From assembly GCA_023663725.1 (NCBI GenBank), contig JAMPGX010000014.1, positions 35,890 to 99,889 of the forward strand: a stretch of DNA of 64,000 nucleotides, given 5' to 3'. Below are positions 25,768 to 34,202 of the stretch, piece by piece (the first letter of the stretch is position 1; the number at the start of each line of letters is the position of its first letter). Made by a program: the position numbers and the translations under genes. The notes beneath the pieces are model-generated. The model had not been told where the DNA came from. It did not search any database and saw nothing but the letters and a program-made list of their open reading frames with translations. The stretch comes from a bacterium (lineage in GTDB: Bacteria; Bacillota; Clostridia; Lachnospirales; Lachnospiraceae).

Positions 25768-27690
25768 TTAATTTATCCTCCTTTTTTCTAAAAACATTTG
25801 GCACCATGTCTCCAAGCCAATTGCCCTCCACATACTTGTAAACTCCATGTTACTGATTGTTTCTGCATGTTCAAATAATTGTTTCACATACTCTGCACTA
25901 ATCAAACCCCTATTGTGCATATTGGGATAGATCATATCGTGGAAATATTCCCTGAAGCTTTTTGATGTCACCATCGTTCTTTTGTCCAATGCCATAATCT
26001 GCTTTTTTCTATATGCAAAATCACGGCCAAAATATTTCGCCACTATTTCTTTAAAGATGTATTTCCCCTGAACCCATTCCAACGGATTTTGAGATAAGTT
26101 AACCGGCGAACAATCCGCAAATCTGATCAACATATCTTCGGGCAGACACATTACATGATCGACCACTTCATTATCCAAAAGGGGGACTCTATTTTCTATG
26201 GAACTTGCCATAGTCATCTTATCCTGCCTCAGTAACGCTTCAGGCAAACGCTCAAAAATCTCAAACTTTAAGTGTTTCGTAAAATTTGAGCCTGTGAAGC
26301 GGTTAAATATGTCCACTTGTTCCTGAATTAATTTCTCTGTATCATTCCAACCTATAGAAGTGAGGTTGGTAATCGTCTGGTCAGTCATCACCGCATACTG
26401 TGCGTAGCTGTCATAGCTTCTTAGACTACCGCCGCTGTTTTTCTGCAAAAAAGGCTGAAAGACACCTGTTGCAAATCGGCTATAGCCTCCTGCAATCTCA
26501 TCGGAGCCCTCACCGCTCAGCAGCACTGTCACATATTCTCTGGCCCGCTCTGCCAATTTCATAAAGCATACGAAAAAGGGTTGATAAACCGGTGCATCAT
26601 TGTGCCAGATCATGCGCTCATAATGATTTACAAAGTAATCTTCCTCTACGGTAAATTTATGCAAGTCCAGACATAGACGATTACCGACATGATCTATATA
26701 TTTTTCCTCGCCTATCACCCCTTTCTCATCTATAATGGAGACGGCATCATTTAAATTATCACCTCTACGTTGATTGGCAAAATAGCTGACCAGCGTAGAG
26801 TCAATCCCACCAGATAACTGACAACCAACTTTAACATCACTGACCATTTGCCTGGAAACCGCTCTGGCGATAATGTCCTCTGTTGCTTCCATCGCGTCCT
26901 CTATAGAATGGTACTTTTGTTCATTTCTCACATATTGATCCAGATTATAATAGTTCCATTTCTTAATCCCCCCATTATAGGTAACCCGCAGCGCCGTTCC
27001 CGGTTCCACTAAAAATGCATTTTGCAACAGAACTTTTTCGCTTGGTCTGGAAAAGATGAGCCTTGCATTAAACGCGTCCAAATCAAGCCTGCGTTCAAAA
27101 TCCCTTAACTGAATGATGCTTTTAAGCTCGGATGCAAATGCCACTCTGTTATTGTATAATGCATAGTATAGCGGCTTGATTCCATATCGGTCTCGCGCCA
27201 TCATCACACAATTGTATCTCAAGTCCGTTATGACAATCGCAAACATCCCGTTTAGCTTGGGTAGCATTTGCTCAAAGCCATATTCAAGATACAAATTCAT
27301 GATTACTTCCGTATCTGTAGAACTTCTGAACTGATATCCCATATCTATCAGCTGCGCTCTTAGTTCTGCGTCATTGTATATCTCACCGTTGAACGCAAGG
27401 ACCACCTTCCCGTCAAGTGCTGTCATTGGCTGATGTCCCTCCAGCGATAAGTCCTTTATGCTCAGCCTGTTGAATCCGATGATTCCATCTATAGGATTCC
27501 TCAGATCGATTCCGGCAGTTTCCACTGCCGAATATGACTTACCGGTTTCAAAGCATATCGCACACACCCCTGTATCATCCGGTCCTCTATGCTTCTGAAC
27601 ATGAACTGCACATTGAAAATCACTTAATATCTCTTGATCAAATCTCTTTGCTGAATGATTGAGATTGATTAATCCGGCTATCCCGCACAT
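25768..27690 (-). CDS. asnB: AsnB-type glutamine-dependent amidotransferase
   Basis: A 640-residue class II (Ntn) amidotransferase. After Met removal Cys2 (MCGIAGLIN) is the glutaminase nucleophile; FNRLSI, FNGEIYN and SSTDTEV complete that domain. The synthetase domain has the ATP pyrophosphatase loop LSGGIDSTLVSYF and LLSGEGSDEIAGGY. ATG 27690 was chosen over 27708 because the cysteine must be residue 2 and GGGAGGAAG precedes it. Homologues in O-antigen and flagellin loci amidate sugar carboxylates (for example WbpS-like proteins), which fits here better than housekeeping asparagine synthesis. Confidence 0.85.
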   Translation of the reverse strand: MCGIAGLINLNHSAKRFDQEILSDFQCAVHVQKHRGPDDTGVCAICFETGKSYSAVETAGIDLRNPIDGIIGFNRLSIKDLSLEGHQPMTALDGKVVLAFNGEIYNDAELRAQLIDMGYQFRSSTDTEVIMNLYLEYGFEQMLPKLNGMFAIVITDLRYNCVMMARDRYGIKPLYYALYNNRVAFASELKSIIQLRDFERRLDLDAFNARLIFSRPSEKVLLQNAFLVEPGTALRVTYNGGIKKWNYYNLDQYVRNEQKYHSIEDAMEATEDIIARAVSRQMVSDVKVGCQLSGGIDSTLVSYFANQRRGDNLNDAVSIIDEKGVIGEEKYIDHVGNRLCLDLHKFTVEEDYFVNHYERMIWHNDAPVYQPFFVCFMKLAERAREYVTVLLSGEGSDEIAGGYSRFATGVFQPFLQKNSGGSLRSYDSYAQYAVMTDQTITNLTSIGWNDTEKLIQEQVDIFNRFTGSNFTKHLKFEIFERLPEALLRQDKMTMASSIENRVPLLDNEVVDHVMCLPEDMLIRFADCSPVNLSQNPLEWVQGKYIFKEIVAKYFGRDFAYRKKQIMALDKRTMVTSKSFREYFHDMIYPNMHNRGLISAEYVKQLFEHAETISNMEFTSMWRAIGLETWCQMFLEKRRIN

Positions 27691-27704
27691 ATATCTTCCT
27701 CCCA

Positions 27705-28826
27705 TCAATTCGTTGTTGCCTGCTCCAACAAATTGATAATATATTCGATTTGTTCAAACTCTATATCATCCCAAAGCGGAAGTGTAAGAATCTCCTTGCC
27801 CAACTGTCTGGCTACCGGCAATTCAGCTAATTTATATTTATTTCTAAAGCAAGCCTGATCCGCTGTCAATGGATAGAAATATTTTCGTGCAAAAATATCA
27901 TGCTCTACATACATATCGTATACTTCATCCCTGCTCATTGGAAAATCAGAAGTAATTCTCACTGGAAGATACGCGTAGTTTTTTGCCTCGTTCTCCTCTT
28001 GGGCGACCAGTTCGATGCCTCTGATCTTCAAAAGCTTACGCACATAAAATTCATATCTTTCTTTTCTATGCTTCAGAACGTCATCTATATGCTTTAAATT
28101 ACACAATCCCATGATTGCACAGAATTCATTCATCTTCGCGTTGGCTCCGACTCCAACCACAAGCTCCTCTCCTCGGATACCAAAATTTTTCAGATCATAT
28201 AGCTTCTCATAATATCTGCTGTCCTTAAACGTTACCGCCCCGCCCTCAATAGTGTTAAACACTTTTGTAGCGTGAAAGCTAAATACAGATGCATGCCCAT
28301 AGCTTCCTATCCCCTTACCCTTATACTTCACTCCAAAGGCATGTGCGGCATCATATATAACCTTGAGATTGTATTTACAAGCAATCCTGTTTATCTCCTC
28401 AATATTGCACACGTTTCCATATACGTGTACCGGCACAAACGCCACCGTATGTTCTGTGATCAGATCCTCCAACTGAGTTTCATCTATTGTTCCATCGCAC
28501 AATTTCACATCACAAAAAACAGGTTTTAATCCGTTTCTGACAATTGCATGTGTCGTAGAAATAAAAGTAAACGGCGTCGTGATGACTTCTGCCCCCTTGG
28601 GAAAGTCCATCATCTGAATCGCCATTTCCAATGCCATATGTCCATTTACCATCAGAGACAATTCTGGGACGTCGAGATATTCTTTCAGCTGCTGTTCCAG
28701 TTCCTTATGATAAACCCCCATATTGGTTAACCAGTGTGTATTCCATAAGGGCTTGATTGCATTTATGTATTCCTCATATGGAGGCATAGAAGATTTAGTT
28801 ACAAGAATCTTTTCATTTTGTCCCAT
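27705..28826 (-). CDS. DegT/DnrJ/EryC1/StrS-family aminotransferase
   Basis: A 373-residue PLP enzyme. K188 in FSFHATKVFN is the PLP lysine, DAAHAFG (159-165) binds the cofactor, and VNGHMALEMAI with TPFTFISTTHAI give the usual phosphate-binding loops. Members transaminate nucleotide-activated or free keto sugars during synthesis of rare amino sugars. The gene ends 14 bases before the AsnB start. The ribosome binding site is weak. A gap of 92 bases without a promoter separates it from the upstream licD gene. Confidence 0.85.
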   Translation of the reverse strand: MGQNEKILVTKSSMPPYEEYINAIKPLWNTHWLTNMGVYHKELEQQLKEYLDVPELSLMVNGHMALEMAIQMMDFPKGAEVITTPFTFISTTHAIVRNGLKPVFCDVKLCDGTIDETQLEDLITEHTVAFVPVHVYGNVCNIEEINRIACKYNLKVIYDAAHAFGVKYKGKGIGSYGHASVFSFHATKVFNTIEGGAVTFKDSRYYEKLYDLKNFGIRGEELVVGVGANAKMNEFCAIMGLCNLKHIDDVLKHRKERYEFYVRKLLKIRGIELVAQEENEAKNYAYLPVRITSDFPMSRDEVYDMYVEHDIFARKYFYPLTADQACFRNKYKLAELPVARQLGKEILTLPLWDDIEFEQIEYIINLLEQATTN

Positions 28827-28918
28827 GATACTTTATCCGTCATCCTACCTTTCCTGATTGTACTGCAAGATTCATCCCATAATTAATTCCATACTATCAT
28901 CCGCTTAACATTTATCTA

Positions 28919-30370
28919 TCAGTCATCCATATTCTGTATCATGATATGCTTTCTGGTCAGTTGAAACGGCTGCAAGATAGCATTCATATCCCCATAATAG
29001 GCATCGCACTGTTTCACTGCCCTATCCACATTGTCCGTCTCATCGCAGATCCCCCATCCCGCCTTCTTATAACCGTCAAGTATCGTCTGATAGCGCATGG
29101 CCAATTGAGGAGATACGCCCTTTAGTCTCTCCGCCATATTTCGCTGCGGTCTCCACCACAAGACGATATCATCTCGCGCCGCCTCAAAAGTACTTAACAC
29201 CCTCTCAAGTTTGTCCAGCGCTTTCTTCTGATGTGCAAGAAACACAGAAATATCATTGACAAACAGTACAATTTTTTTGCGCTGTTCGTCCCCGTTTATC
29301 ACTTTAGATTCCCAGGTGGACGGCAGAGAGATGTCTTCCTCTCCGGTCATTATTGCGTCCAAAGGCACTGACAACTCCGGTAGCTCCGGCCAATTGCCCC
29401 GATCCCTGTAAGCCTTTCCCAACTGGCGCAGCTGCTTGACAAAATAGGGATAATCATGTTGTCCCGGATTTTTCACCTTAACCTTGTAATTCTTATAGAT
29501 ATTGCGAAGCACCTGCTCATACCCGCAGGGAATCGGAAGCATAACGCTCTCAAATGTCGCGCTGTATGCTTCTGCAAACCATTCCTTGGGAAACTTTTTC
29601 TCAGGCCAACGTACATAATCAATAAAGTTTGTCAGATAATCGCTCTCCTCTTCCCCATATAACATGGCTATATAGTTTGCCCATTTAGAGAACTCCGAGG
29701 CAAGCTCATCCCAGCTTTCCTCCTCTACCAGCTGCCAGCGGATGTCTGCGCCACAGTTCTGCGTCAAATATTCAATTCCCTCCCGAATCTCCTTTATATA
29801 GGCGTCCCTCTCTTCTGACAGAGCCTCTGCATTCTCGTACTCCCCATCCTGCAGACGGCAGGCTACCTGCGCGCCTCTCAAGGCTATCGCTACCAAATTT
29901 TCCTGTATTACCTGCGCCTCCTCATTGCGCGGCAGATAATCCAGTGGAAAGATATCCACGCCAACCGAAAACGGACATCCATGATATTGTTTCAGCCACT
30001 CTTCTTCCAGATGGATGTGATCGCTGTTTTGAACAAGCATAAGAAACTGTCCATATCCCTCCGGCGCAAGAGAACTCTTCACACAATATCCTTCCGGCAA
30101 TTCTCTGGGCAGCACCTGCACCAATTTATTATAATCCCCTCTCTTCACCCAGATATCCAGATCGTCATCCCATGGAACAAACCCCTCATGTCGGATAGCG
30201 CCCAACAGCGTGCCATATGCCGCATACCAGGTTATGTCATGTCTGTCACAGACCTCCGCAATCCTCTGTAGCACCTCCAGTCCCGCCGCCCATGCTGCCT
30301 TGATCGATTTATCCACATAGAAGCCTTCTCTGATCTCCTGTTCAAAAAAGCCCTCCTGAAATTCCAGCAT
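28919..30370 (-). CDS. LicD-family phosphotransferase with a C-terminal GT-B-like domain
   Basis: A 483-residue protein. The N-terminal LicD domain has YGTLLGAIRHEGFVPWDDD followed by LDIWV, the nucleotidyltransferase-fold active site that transfers phosphocholine or similar groups from CDP-carriers to glycans. Residues 360-483 form a separate domain (KKIVLFVNDISVFLAHQ, IVLWWRPQR, DAYYGDMNAILQPF, KHIMIQN) that resembles half of a TagF-like polyol-phosphate transferase. ATG 30370 follows GGGAAGGGG; the frame runs on to 30451 but would then translate a terminator hairpin. It is the first gene of the 19-gene operon and is under a sigma-28 promoter. Confidence 0.8.
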   Translation of the reverse strand: MLEFQEGFFEQEIREGFYVDKSIKAAWAAGLEVLQRIAEVCDRHDITWYAAYGTLLGAIRHEGFVPWDDDLDIWVKRGDYNKLVQVLPRELPEGYCVKSSLAPEGYGQFLMLVQNSDHIHLEEEWLKQYHGCPFSVGVDIFPLDYLPRNEEAQVIQENLVAIALRGAQVACRLQDGEYENAEALSEERDAYIKEIREGIEYLTQNCGADIRWQLVEEESWDELASEFSKWANYIAMLYGEEESDYLTNFIDYVRWPEKKFPKEWFAEAYSATFESVMLPIPCGYEQVLRNIYKNYKVKVKNPGQHDYPYFVKQLRQLGKAYRDRGNWPELPELSVPLDAIMTGEEDISLPSTWESKVINGDEQRKKIVLFVNDISVFLAHQKKALDKLERVLSTFEAARDDIVLWWRPQRNMAERLKGVSPQLAMRYQTILDGYKKAGWGICDETDNVDRAVKQCDAYYGDMNAILQPFQLTRKHIMIQNMDD

Positions 30371-30397
30371 CCAAAACCCCTTCCCGGCAAAAGAAAA

Positions 30398-30419
30398 GCC
30401 TTCGTTGCAAAACGAAGGC
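30398..30419 (-). terminator. Intrinsic terminator/attenuator in the leader of the glycan operon
   Basis: In minus-strand orientation GCCTTCG, an 8-base loop and CGAAGGC are followed by TTTTCTTTT. It lies downstream of the sigma-28 promoter at 30487-30514 and 28 bases upstream of the licD ATG, so transcripts from either upstream promoter must pass it to reach the operon. Confidence 0.75.
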
Positions 30420-30486
30420 ATACTGAAAACAAACCCTATAACTGCCTCCATGCAAATTGTCGATTAATCCTATAATCTCAAAATGT

Positions 30487-30514
30487 ATATCGGCTGCTTG
30501 TCACAAAATATTTA
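30487..30514 (-). promoter_or_regulatory. Sigma-28 promoter of the 19-gene glycan operon
   Basis: TAAA (30514-30511), 16 bases, then a perfect GCCGATAT (30494-30487) on the minus strand. Predicted start is near 30480, about 110 bases before the first gene. Confidence 0.8.
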
Positions 30515-30567
30515 GCGAATTTTACTCACAAAGCCATCTGCATGCTGTGAAAATTCTGGAAACACAC

Positions 30568-30873
30568 TCAATCCCAGCGCCCTGTCTCCAAAGCGCTCAA
30601 CATCCTCTTCCCACACGCGGGACAACAGATCTGTTGCAAATCCTCGATCGGACGCGCCCCTCCTCCGCAGTCAGGGCACACACCGACATACCGGTCGCCG
30701 CTATCGCTATCAGGAAAACTCAGCACAGGAACGCTCACGATACCGCTGCAGCCGTCGCACACTGCCAGCTGAAATCCAAAATCAAACACCGGACACTCCG
30801 AGCCTCCGGCCTGTAGCATTATGGCGTTTTCTGTGTCCTTCGGGAACAAAGGCGCTACCCTTTCCAATGTCAT
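30568..30873 (-). CDS. Small zinc-ribbon protein of unknown function
   Basis: A 101-residue acidic protein with three CxxC knuckles: CDGC near residue 39, CPDC near 66 and CPAC near 84. This is enough for one zinc ribbon plus half of another. I do not recognise a named family. ATG 30873 is preceded by GAGG at about 8 bases, and a sigma-28 promoter lies 32 bases further upstream, so it should be expressed with late flagellar genes. The opposite strand has an overlapping open frame (30457-30816) with no such support. Confidence 0.7.
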   Translation of the reverse strand: MTLERVAPLFPKDTENAIMLQAGGSECPVFDFGFQLAVCDGCSGIVSVPVLSFPDSDSGDRYVGVCPDCGGGARPIEDLQQICCPACGKRMLSALETGRWD

Positions 30874-30904
30874 ATCAACGACCTCACTTCTGACATTGTA
30901 ATAT

Positions 30905-30932
30905 ATATCGGCAGATAACGTTGGCTACCTTA
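30905..30932 (-). promoter_or_regulatory. Sigma-28 promoter of the zinc-ribbon gene
   Basis: TAAG (30932-30929), 16 bases, then perfect GCCGATAT (30912-30905) on the minus strand. One mismatch from the -35 consensus. Confidence 0.7.
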
Positions 30933-30976
30933 GTCTTTTTAGCGATTCTGATTGCAGACAAGCTCCTCTGCACATA

Positions 30977-31005
30977 TTGCCAATAGCCTTATCACAATTT
31001 ACTAT
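30977..31005 (+). promoter_or_regulatory. Possible vegetative promoter of the CgeB-licD operon
   Basis: TTGCCA (30977-30982) and TACTAT (31000-31005) with a 17-base spacer. A perfect TATAAT occurs further on (31042-31047) but has no clear -35 partner, so the assignment is tentative. Confidence 0.35.
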
Positions 31006-31083
31006 CAGTATGAAAATCCGGCTTTCTTTTCTGTACATTTAATGATATAATCTATCTATATATTCAGAGAGGAAGCAAGGATC

Positions 31084-32289
31084 GTGGACTCATTTAATCA
31101 TCTGCGACACAGCAGAATATTATTCATGGACTGGAACTGTTACGGAGGGCAATATATGAAGGCAGCTCTGCAGAGCTGCGGAGCAAATCTGTCTCTTTAT
31201 CCATTTTCGCCAAGAACAGGCCGAAATAACGAAACCTTCGAAACTGACCTGGCGACGGCGATCCGTTCATTTTCCCCTCAGTTTGTCTTTTCATTTAATT
31301 ATTTTCCTGTTATTTCCAAGGTATGCAATACGGTGGAGGTCACATATGTTTCCTGGGTATACGATAATCCTCTCGTCTCTCTGTACTCCTATACGCTTGC
31401 AAATCCATGGAACAGAGTATTTCTCTTCGACAAACAGGAATATTTATTCTTCCGCGCCAACGGAATTGACACGGTGCATTACCTTCCGCTGGCCGCCGCT
31501 CCTGAGGCGCTGGGAATTGATGCCTCCTCCGAAGAGCTTTGCCAGACATACCAGGCTGATATTTCGTTTGTGGGCTCTCTGTACACCGAGTCCAAACACC
31601 AGTTGTATCATCGTCTCAAGGACCTTCCCGACCACACACGGGGATATCTCGACGCCATCATGCAGGCCCAGAAGCATATCTATGGCACCTCGCTGATCGA
31701 GGAGCTGCTGAGCGACGAGATTCTTGCCGACCTGCGAAAAGCATGCCCATGTCCCCCCAACCCAGAGGGCGTGGAGACAGAAGGCTATCTCTACAGCAAT
31801 TATTTCCTGCTGCGCCAGATTACCGCAATAGAGCGTCAGGAGTTGATACGGGAAATCTCCCGCAGACATCCCCTGCACATATACACCAATGACGCGTCAT
31901 ACACCTGTTCCGGATGCGTTAACCATGGCCCTGCTGACTACTATAAAGTGGCGCCCTATGTATTTTATCACAGCAAACTCAATCTGAATATCACGCTGCG
32001 CAGTATCAAAAGTGGTATTCCTCTGAGAGCCTTCGACATTATGGGCAGCCAGGGCTTTCTCCTGACCAATTATCAGGAGGATTTTCTGGACTGCTTTGTT
32101 CCTGACGAAGACTTTGTCTACTATACAGATGTCAATGATCTGCTGGACAAGATTGACTATTACTTATCACATGAAAGCGAGCGAAAAGAGATAGCCAGAA
32201 ATGGGTATGAGAAGACCCTGCGTGAACATACCTACGAAAAACGGATTCCTATTCTATTCAGCGATTCCTTAGAGAAAGGCGGAGTGTAA
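31084..32289 (+). CDS. CgeB-like glycosyltransferase
   Basis: A 401-residue GT-B type protein resembling the CgeB/DUF3880 plus Glyco_trans_1_2 architecture. The first half (ILFMDWNCYGGQYMKAAL, VFSFNYFPVISKV, VTYVSWVYDNPL) holds the acceptor-side Rossmann domain. The second half has VFYHSKLNLNITLRSIKSG, IPLRAFDIMGSQGFLLTNYQ and FVYYTDVNDLLDKIDYYL, the donor-side signature. Members of this family occur next to flagellin genes in motile Clostridia and are suspected flagellin glycosyltransferases. The start is GTG 31084 after GAGAGGAAGCAAGGA. It leads a three-gene forward operon with two licD genes. Confidence 0.8.
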   Translation: MDSFNHLRHSRILFMDWNCYGGQYMKAALQSCGANLSLYPFSPRTGRNNETFETDLATAIRSFSPQFVFSFNYFPVISKVCNTVEVTYVSWVYDNPLVSLYSYTLANPWNRVFLFDKQEYLFFRANGIDTVHYLPLAAAPEALGIDASSEELCQTYQADISFVGSLYTESKHQLYHRLKDLPDHTRGYLDAIMQAQKHIYGTSLIEELLSDEILADLRKACPCPPNPEGVETEGYLYSNYFLLRQITAIERQELIREISRRHPLHIYTNDASYTCSGCVNHGPADYYKVAPYVFYHSKLNLNITLRSIKSGIPLRAFDIMGSQGFLLTNYQEDFLDCFVPDEDFVYYTDVNDLLDKIDYYLSHESERKEIARNGYEKTLREHTYEKRIPILFSDSLEKGGV

Positions 32290-32290
32290 T

Positions 32291-33211
32291 ATGGCTTATT
32301 TTCCCAAAGATTATTTTCAGGGTGAAACCCGTGACGGCTTCTATATCGAGCCTATGATGAAATGCGCATGGGCTGCGGAGATTGAGGTTCTGGAGGTTGT
32401 CGCGGAGATCTGCGAAAAACATAATATACGATATTTTGCAGATTTCGGCACATTGCTGGGCGCCGTGCGTCATAAAGGCTTTATCCCCTGGGATGACGAT
32501 ATGGATATCTCCATGCTTAGAGATGACTATGAACGCTTTTTGAGAATAGCACCCGCGGAACTGCCGGAGGGCTGGCATGTACATAGCATCTATGATAATC
32601 CTTATCACAATCAGCTGCATGCGATTGTGAAAAATACAGATAAGCTTGATTACTCTCCCGAACATCTGAGGCGTTTTCACGGTTGTCCTTACTCTGTTGG
32701 CCTGGACCTCTATCCTCTGGATGTGCTGGCCCCTACGTTGGAAGAAGATCAGGCCATATGCGAACTGCTCAAAATATTGCTCCATACCGTGCAGCTGTAT
32801 GAGGAAGATCCAGCACAAACGCTTGAATTGTTGTCTGAAATTGAGTCGTTATGTGATGTGAAGTTTGACCAAAATAATAATCCTAAAAATCAACTGTTGT
32901 TGTTGGCAGATCAGTATTGCCAACTATATAACCACACAGGTAACGATATGATTTCTTACTATGTTTCCCACGCCGATCCCGATTACCTGCTGGATCTGTC
33001 AATCTCCTGGTACAGAGAGCAGATTCTTCTGCCCTTTGAAACTACTTTCATCATGGCTCCTGCCGGATATGATCAGATATTACATGCGAACTATGGAGAT
33101 TATATGACGCCTGTGCGCGGCACACAGGCACATGATTATCCGTTTTGGAAGAAACAGGAACAGATATTGGCTGAGGTTTGGAACAACATGCATGAAGGAG
33201 GAGCATTATGA
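32291..33211 (+). CDS. LicD-family phosphotransferase
   Basis: A 306-residue LicD protein with the catalytic block FGTLLGAVRHKGFIPWDDD then MDISML, and the C-terminal NYGDYMTPVRGTQAHDYPFW segment shared with its neighbour. It starts one base after the CgeB stop (GGAG six bases before ATG) and overlaps the next licD by 4 bases. LicD proteins transfer phosphocholine or related headgroups from CDP-bound donors; the donors encoded nearby are CDP-choline, a probable CMP-phosphonate and a CDP-polyol. Confidence 0.85.
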   Translation: MAYFPKDYFQGETRDGFYIEPMMKCAWAAEIEVLEVVAEICEKHNIRYFADFGTLLGAVRHKGFIPWDDDMDISMLRDDYERFLRIAPAELPEGWHVHSIYDNPYHNQLHAIVKNTDKLDYSPEHLRRFHGCPYSVGLDLYPLDVLAPTLEEDQAICELLKILLHTVQLYEEDPAQTLELLSEIESLCDVKFDQNNNPKNQLLLLADQYCQLYNHTGNDMISYYVSHADPDYLLDLSISWYREQILLPFETTFIMAPAGYDQILHANYGDYMTPVRGTQAHDYPFWKKQEQILAEVWNNMHEGGAL

Positions 33212-34158
33212 TTGAATTTGATGAAAGTTTCTTTTTGGGGGAAACGCGCAACGACTTCTACATTGAACCCATGATGAAGCGCGCTTGGGCTGCTCAGATG
33301 GAGGTCCTGCAGGTTGTACAACAAATCTGCGTAAAATACGGGCTCCGATATTTCGTATCCGACGGAACTCTGTTAGGGGCGGTTCGCCACCATGGATACA
33401 TCCCCTGGGATGACGATCTGGACATTTGCATGCTCCGCGAGGACTATAATCAGTTCTTGTCTCTGGCGCCTGCGGAGCTTGTGGCCCCATACTACATTGT
33501 GAGTCCCTATACCTCGAATGAGTATGATATGACCTTTTCCCGAATCAATAATTCTAGAGCCATTGAATATTCCGTCCAAAGACTTGCGGCTTTTCACGGC
33601 TTCCCTTATATTGCCGGTATTGATATCCTGCCTCTGGATACCATACCAGAAGATGAGAGTGAAAGGGAAACTTTTTTCCTGCTTTATTCCACCATCATGA
33701 CTTGCTGTAAGAAATACAGGGAAGAACCCTCCGAGATTACAGATATGCTTAATGATATAGAAGATCTATGCCATATGAAGATTAACAGGAACGGCAATAT
33801 TCTGAATCAGCTATGCCGCCTTGGAGATACGCTCAGCCAAGCCTACCGTGGGGATTCCAGCCCCTATGTGTCCAGGATGGCCTTCTATAACGAAGAAAAG
33901 TCTCTCCTTCGGAGGGAATGGTATGCAGACTGCGTCTGGCTACCCTTTGAGAACATCAGCGTTCCCGCCCCTTCCGGCTACGACCATATCCTAACGGCCA
34001 TCTACGGAGACTATATGACTCCTGTACGCGGCGTTGCATCGCACGAGTATCCATTCTATAAGAAACAGAGAAAAGTGATGGTAGAGACAATCGCCAGTCG
34101 AATCTATCACGGAGAGGACCCTCTATTAGGAAACAAAGCTATTGAAAAAGGGGACTGA
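33208..34158 (+). CDS. LicD-family phosphotransferase
   Basis: A 316-residue LicD protein, an obvious tandem paralogue of the preceding one: both begin with a GETRxxFYIEPMMK block and end with YGDYMTPVRG. Its active-site segment is DGTLLGAVRHHGYIPWDDD. Divergence in the central third (SPYTSNEYDMTFSRINNSR against NPYHNQLHAIVKNT) suggests different acceptors or headgroups. Its stop codon lies inside a bidirectional terminator shared with the convergent fliC2. Confidence 0.85.
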   Translation: MIEFDESFFLGETRNDFYIEPMMKRAWAAQMEVLQVVQQICVKYGLRYFVSDGTLLGAVRHHGYIPWDDDLDICMLREDYNQFLSLAPAELVAPYYIVSPYTSNEYDMTFSRINNSRAIEYSVQRLAAFHGFPYIAGIDILPLDTIPEDESERETFFLLYSTIMTCCKKYREEPSEITDMLNDIEDLCHMKINRNGNILNQLCRLGDTLSQAYRGDSSPYVSRMAFYNEEKSLLRREWYADCVWLPFENISVPAPSGYDHILTAIYGDYMTPVRGVASHEYPFYKKQRKVMVETIASRIYHGEDPLLGNKAIEKGD

Positions 34159-34173
34159 CAAATGTCAGTCCCC
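34150..34173. terminator. Bidirectional terminator between licD and fliC2
   Basis: A perfect 10-pair stem, GGGGACTGAC and GTCAGTCCCC, with a 4-base loop, followed by TTTT on the plus strand and TTTTT on the minus strand. Confidence 0.9.
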
Positions 34174-34202
34174 TTTTGGTAGTTATTACATTGTTTCTGT
34201 CA

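Noticed and set aside
8575-30370. Possible nonulosonic acid (pseudaminic/legionaminic) pathway
   Set aside because: No NeuB-like synthase, PseB/PseC-type dehydratase pair or CMP-nonulosonate synthetase is present; DegT and AsnB alone are not enough.
30457-30816. Plus-strand open frame opposite the zinc-ribbon gene
   Set aside because: No ribosome binding site or promoter, whereas the minus strand has three CxxC knuckles and a sigma-28 promoter.
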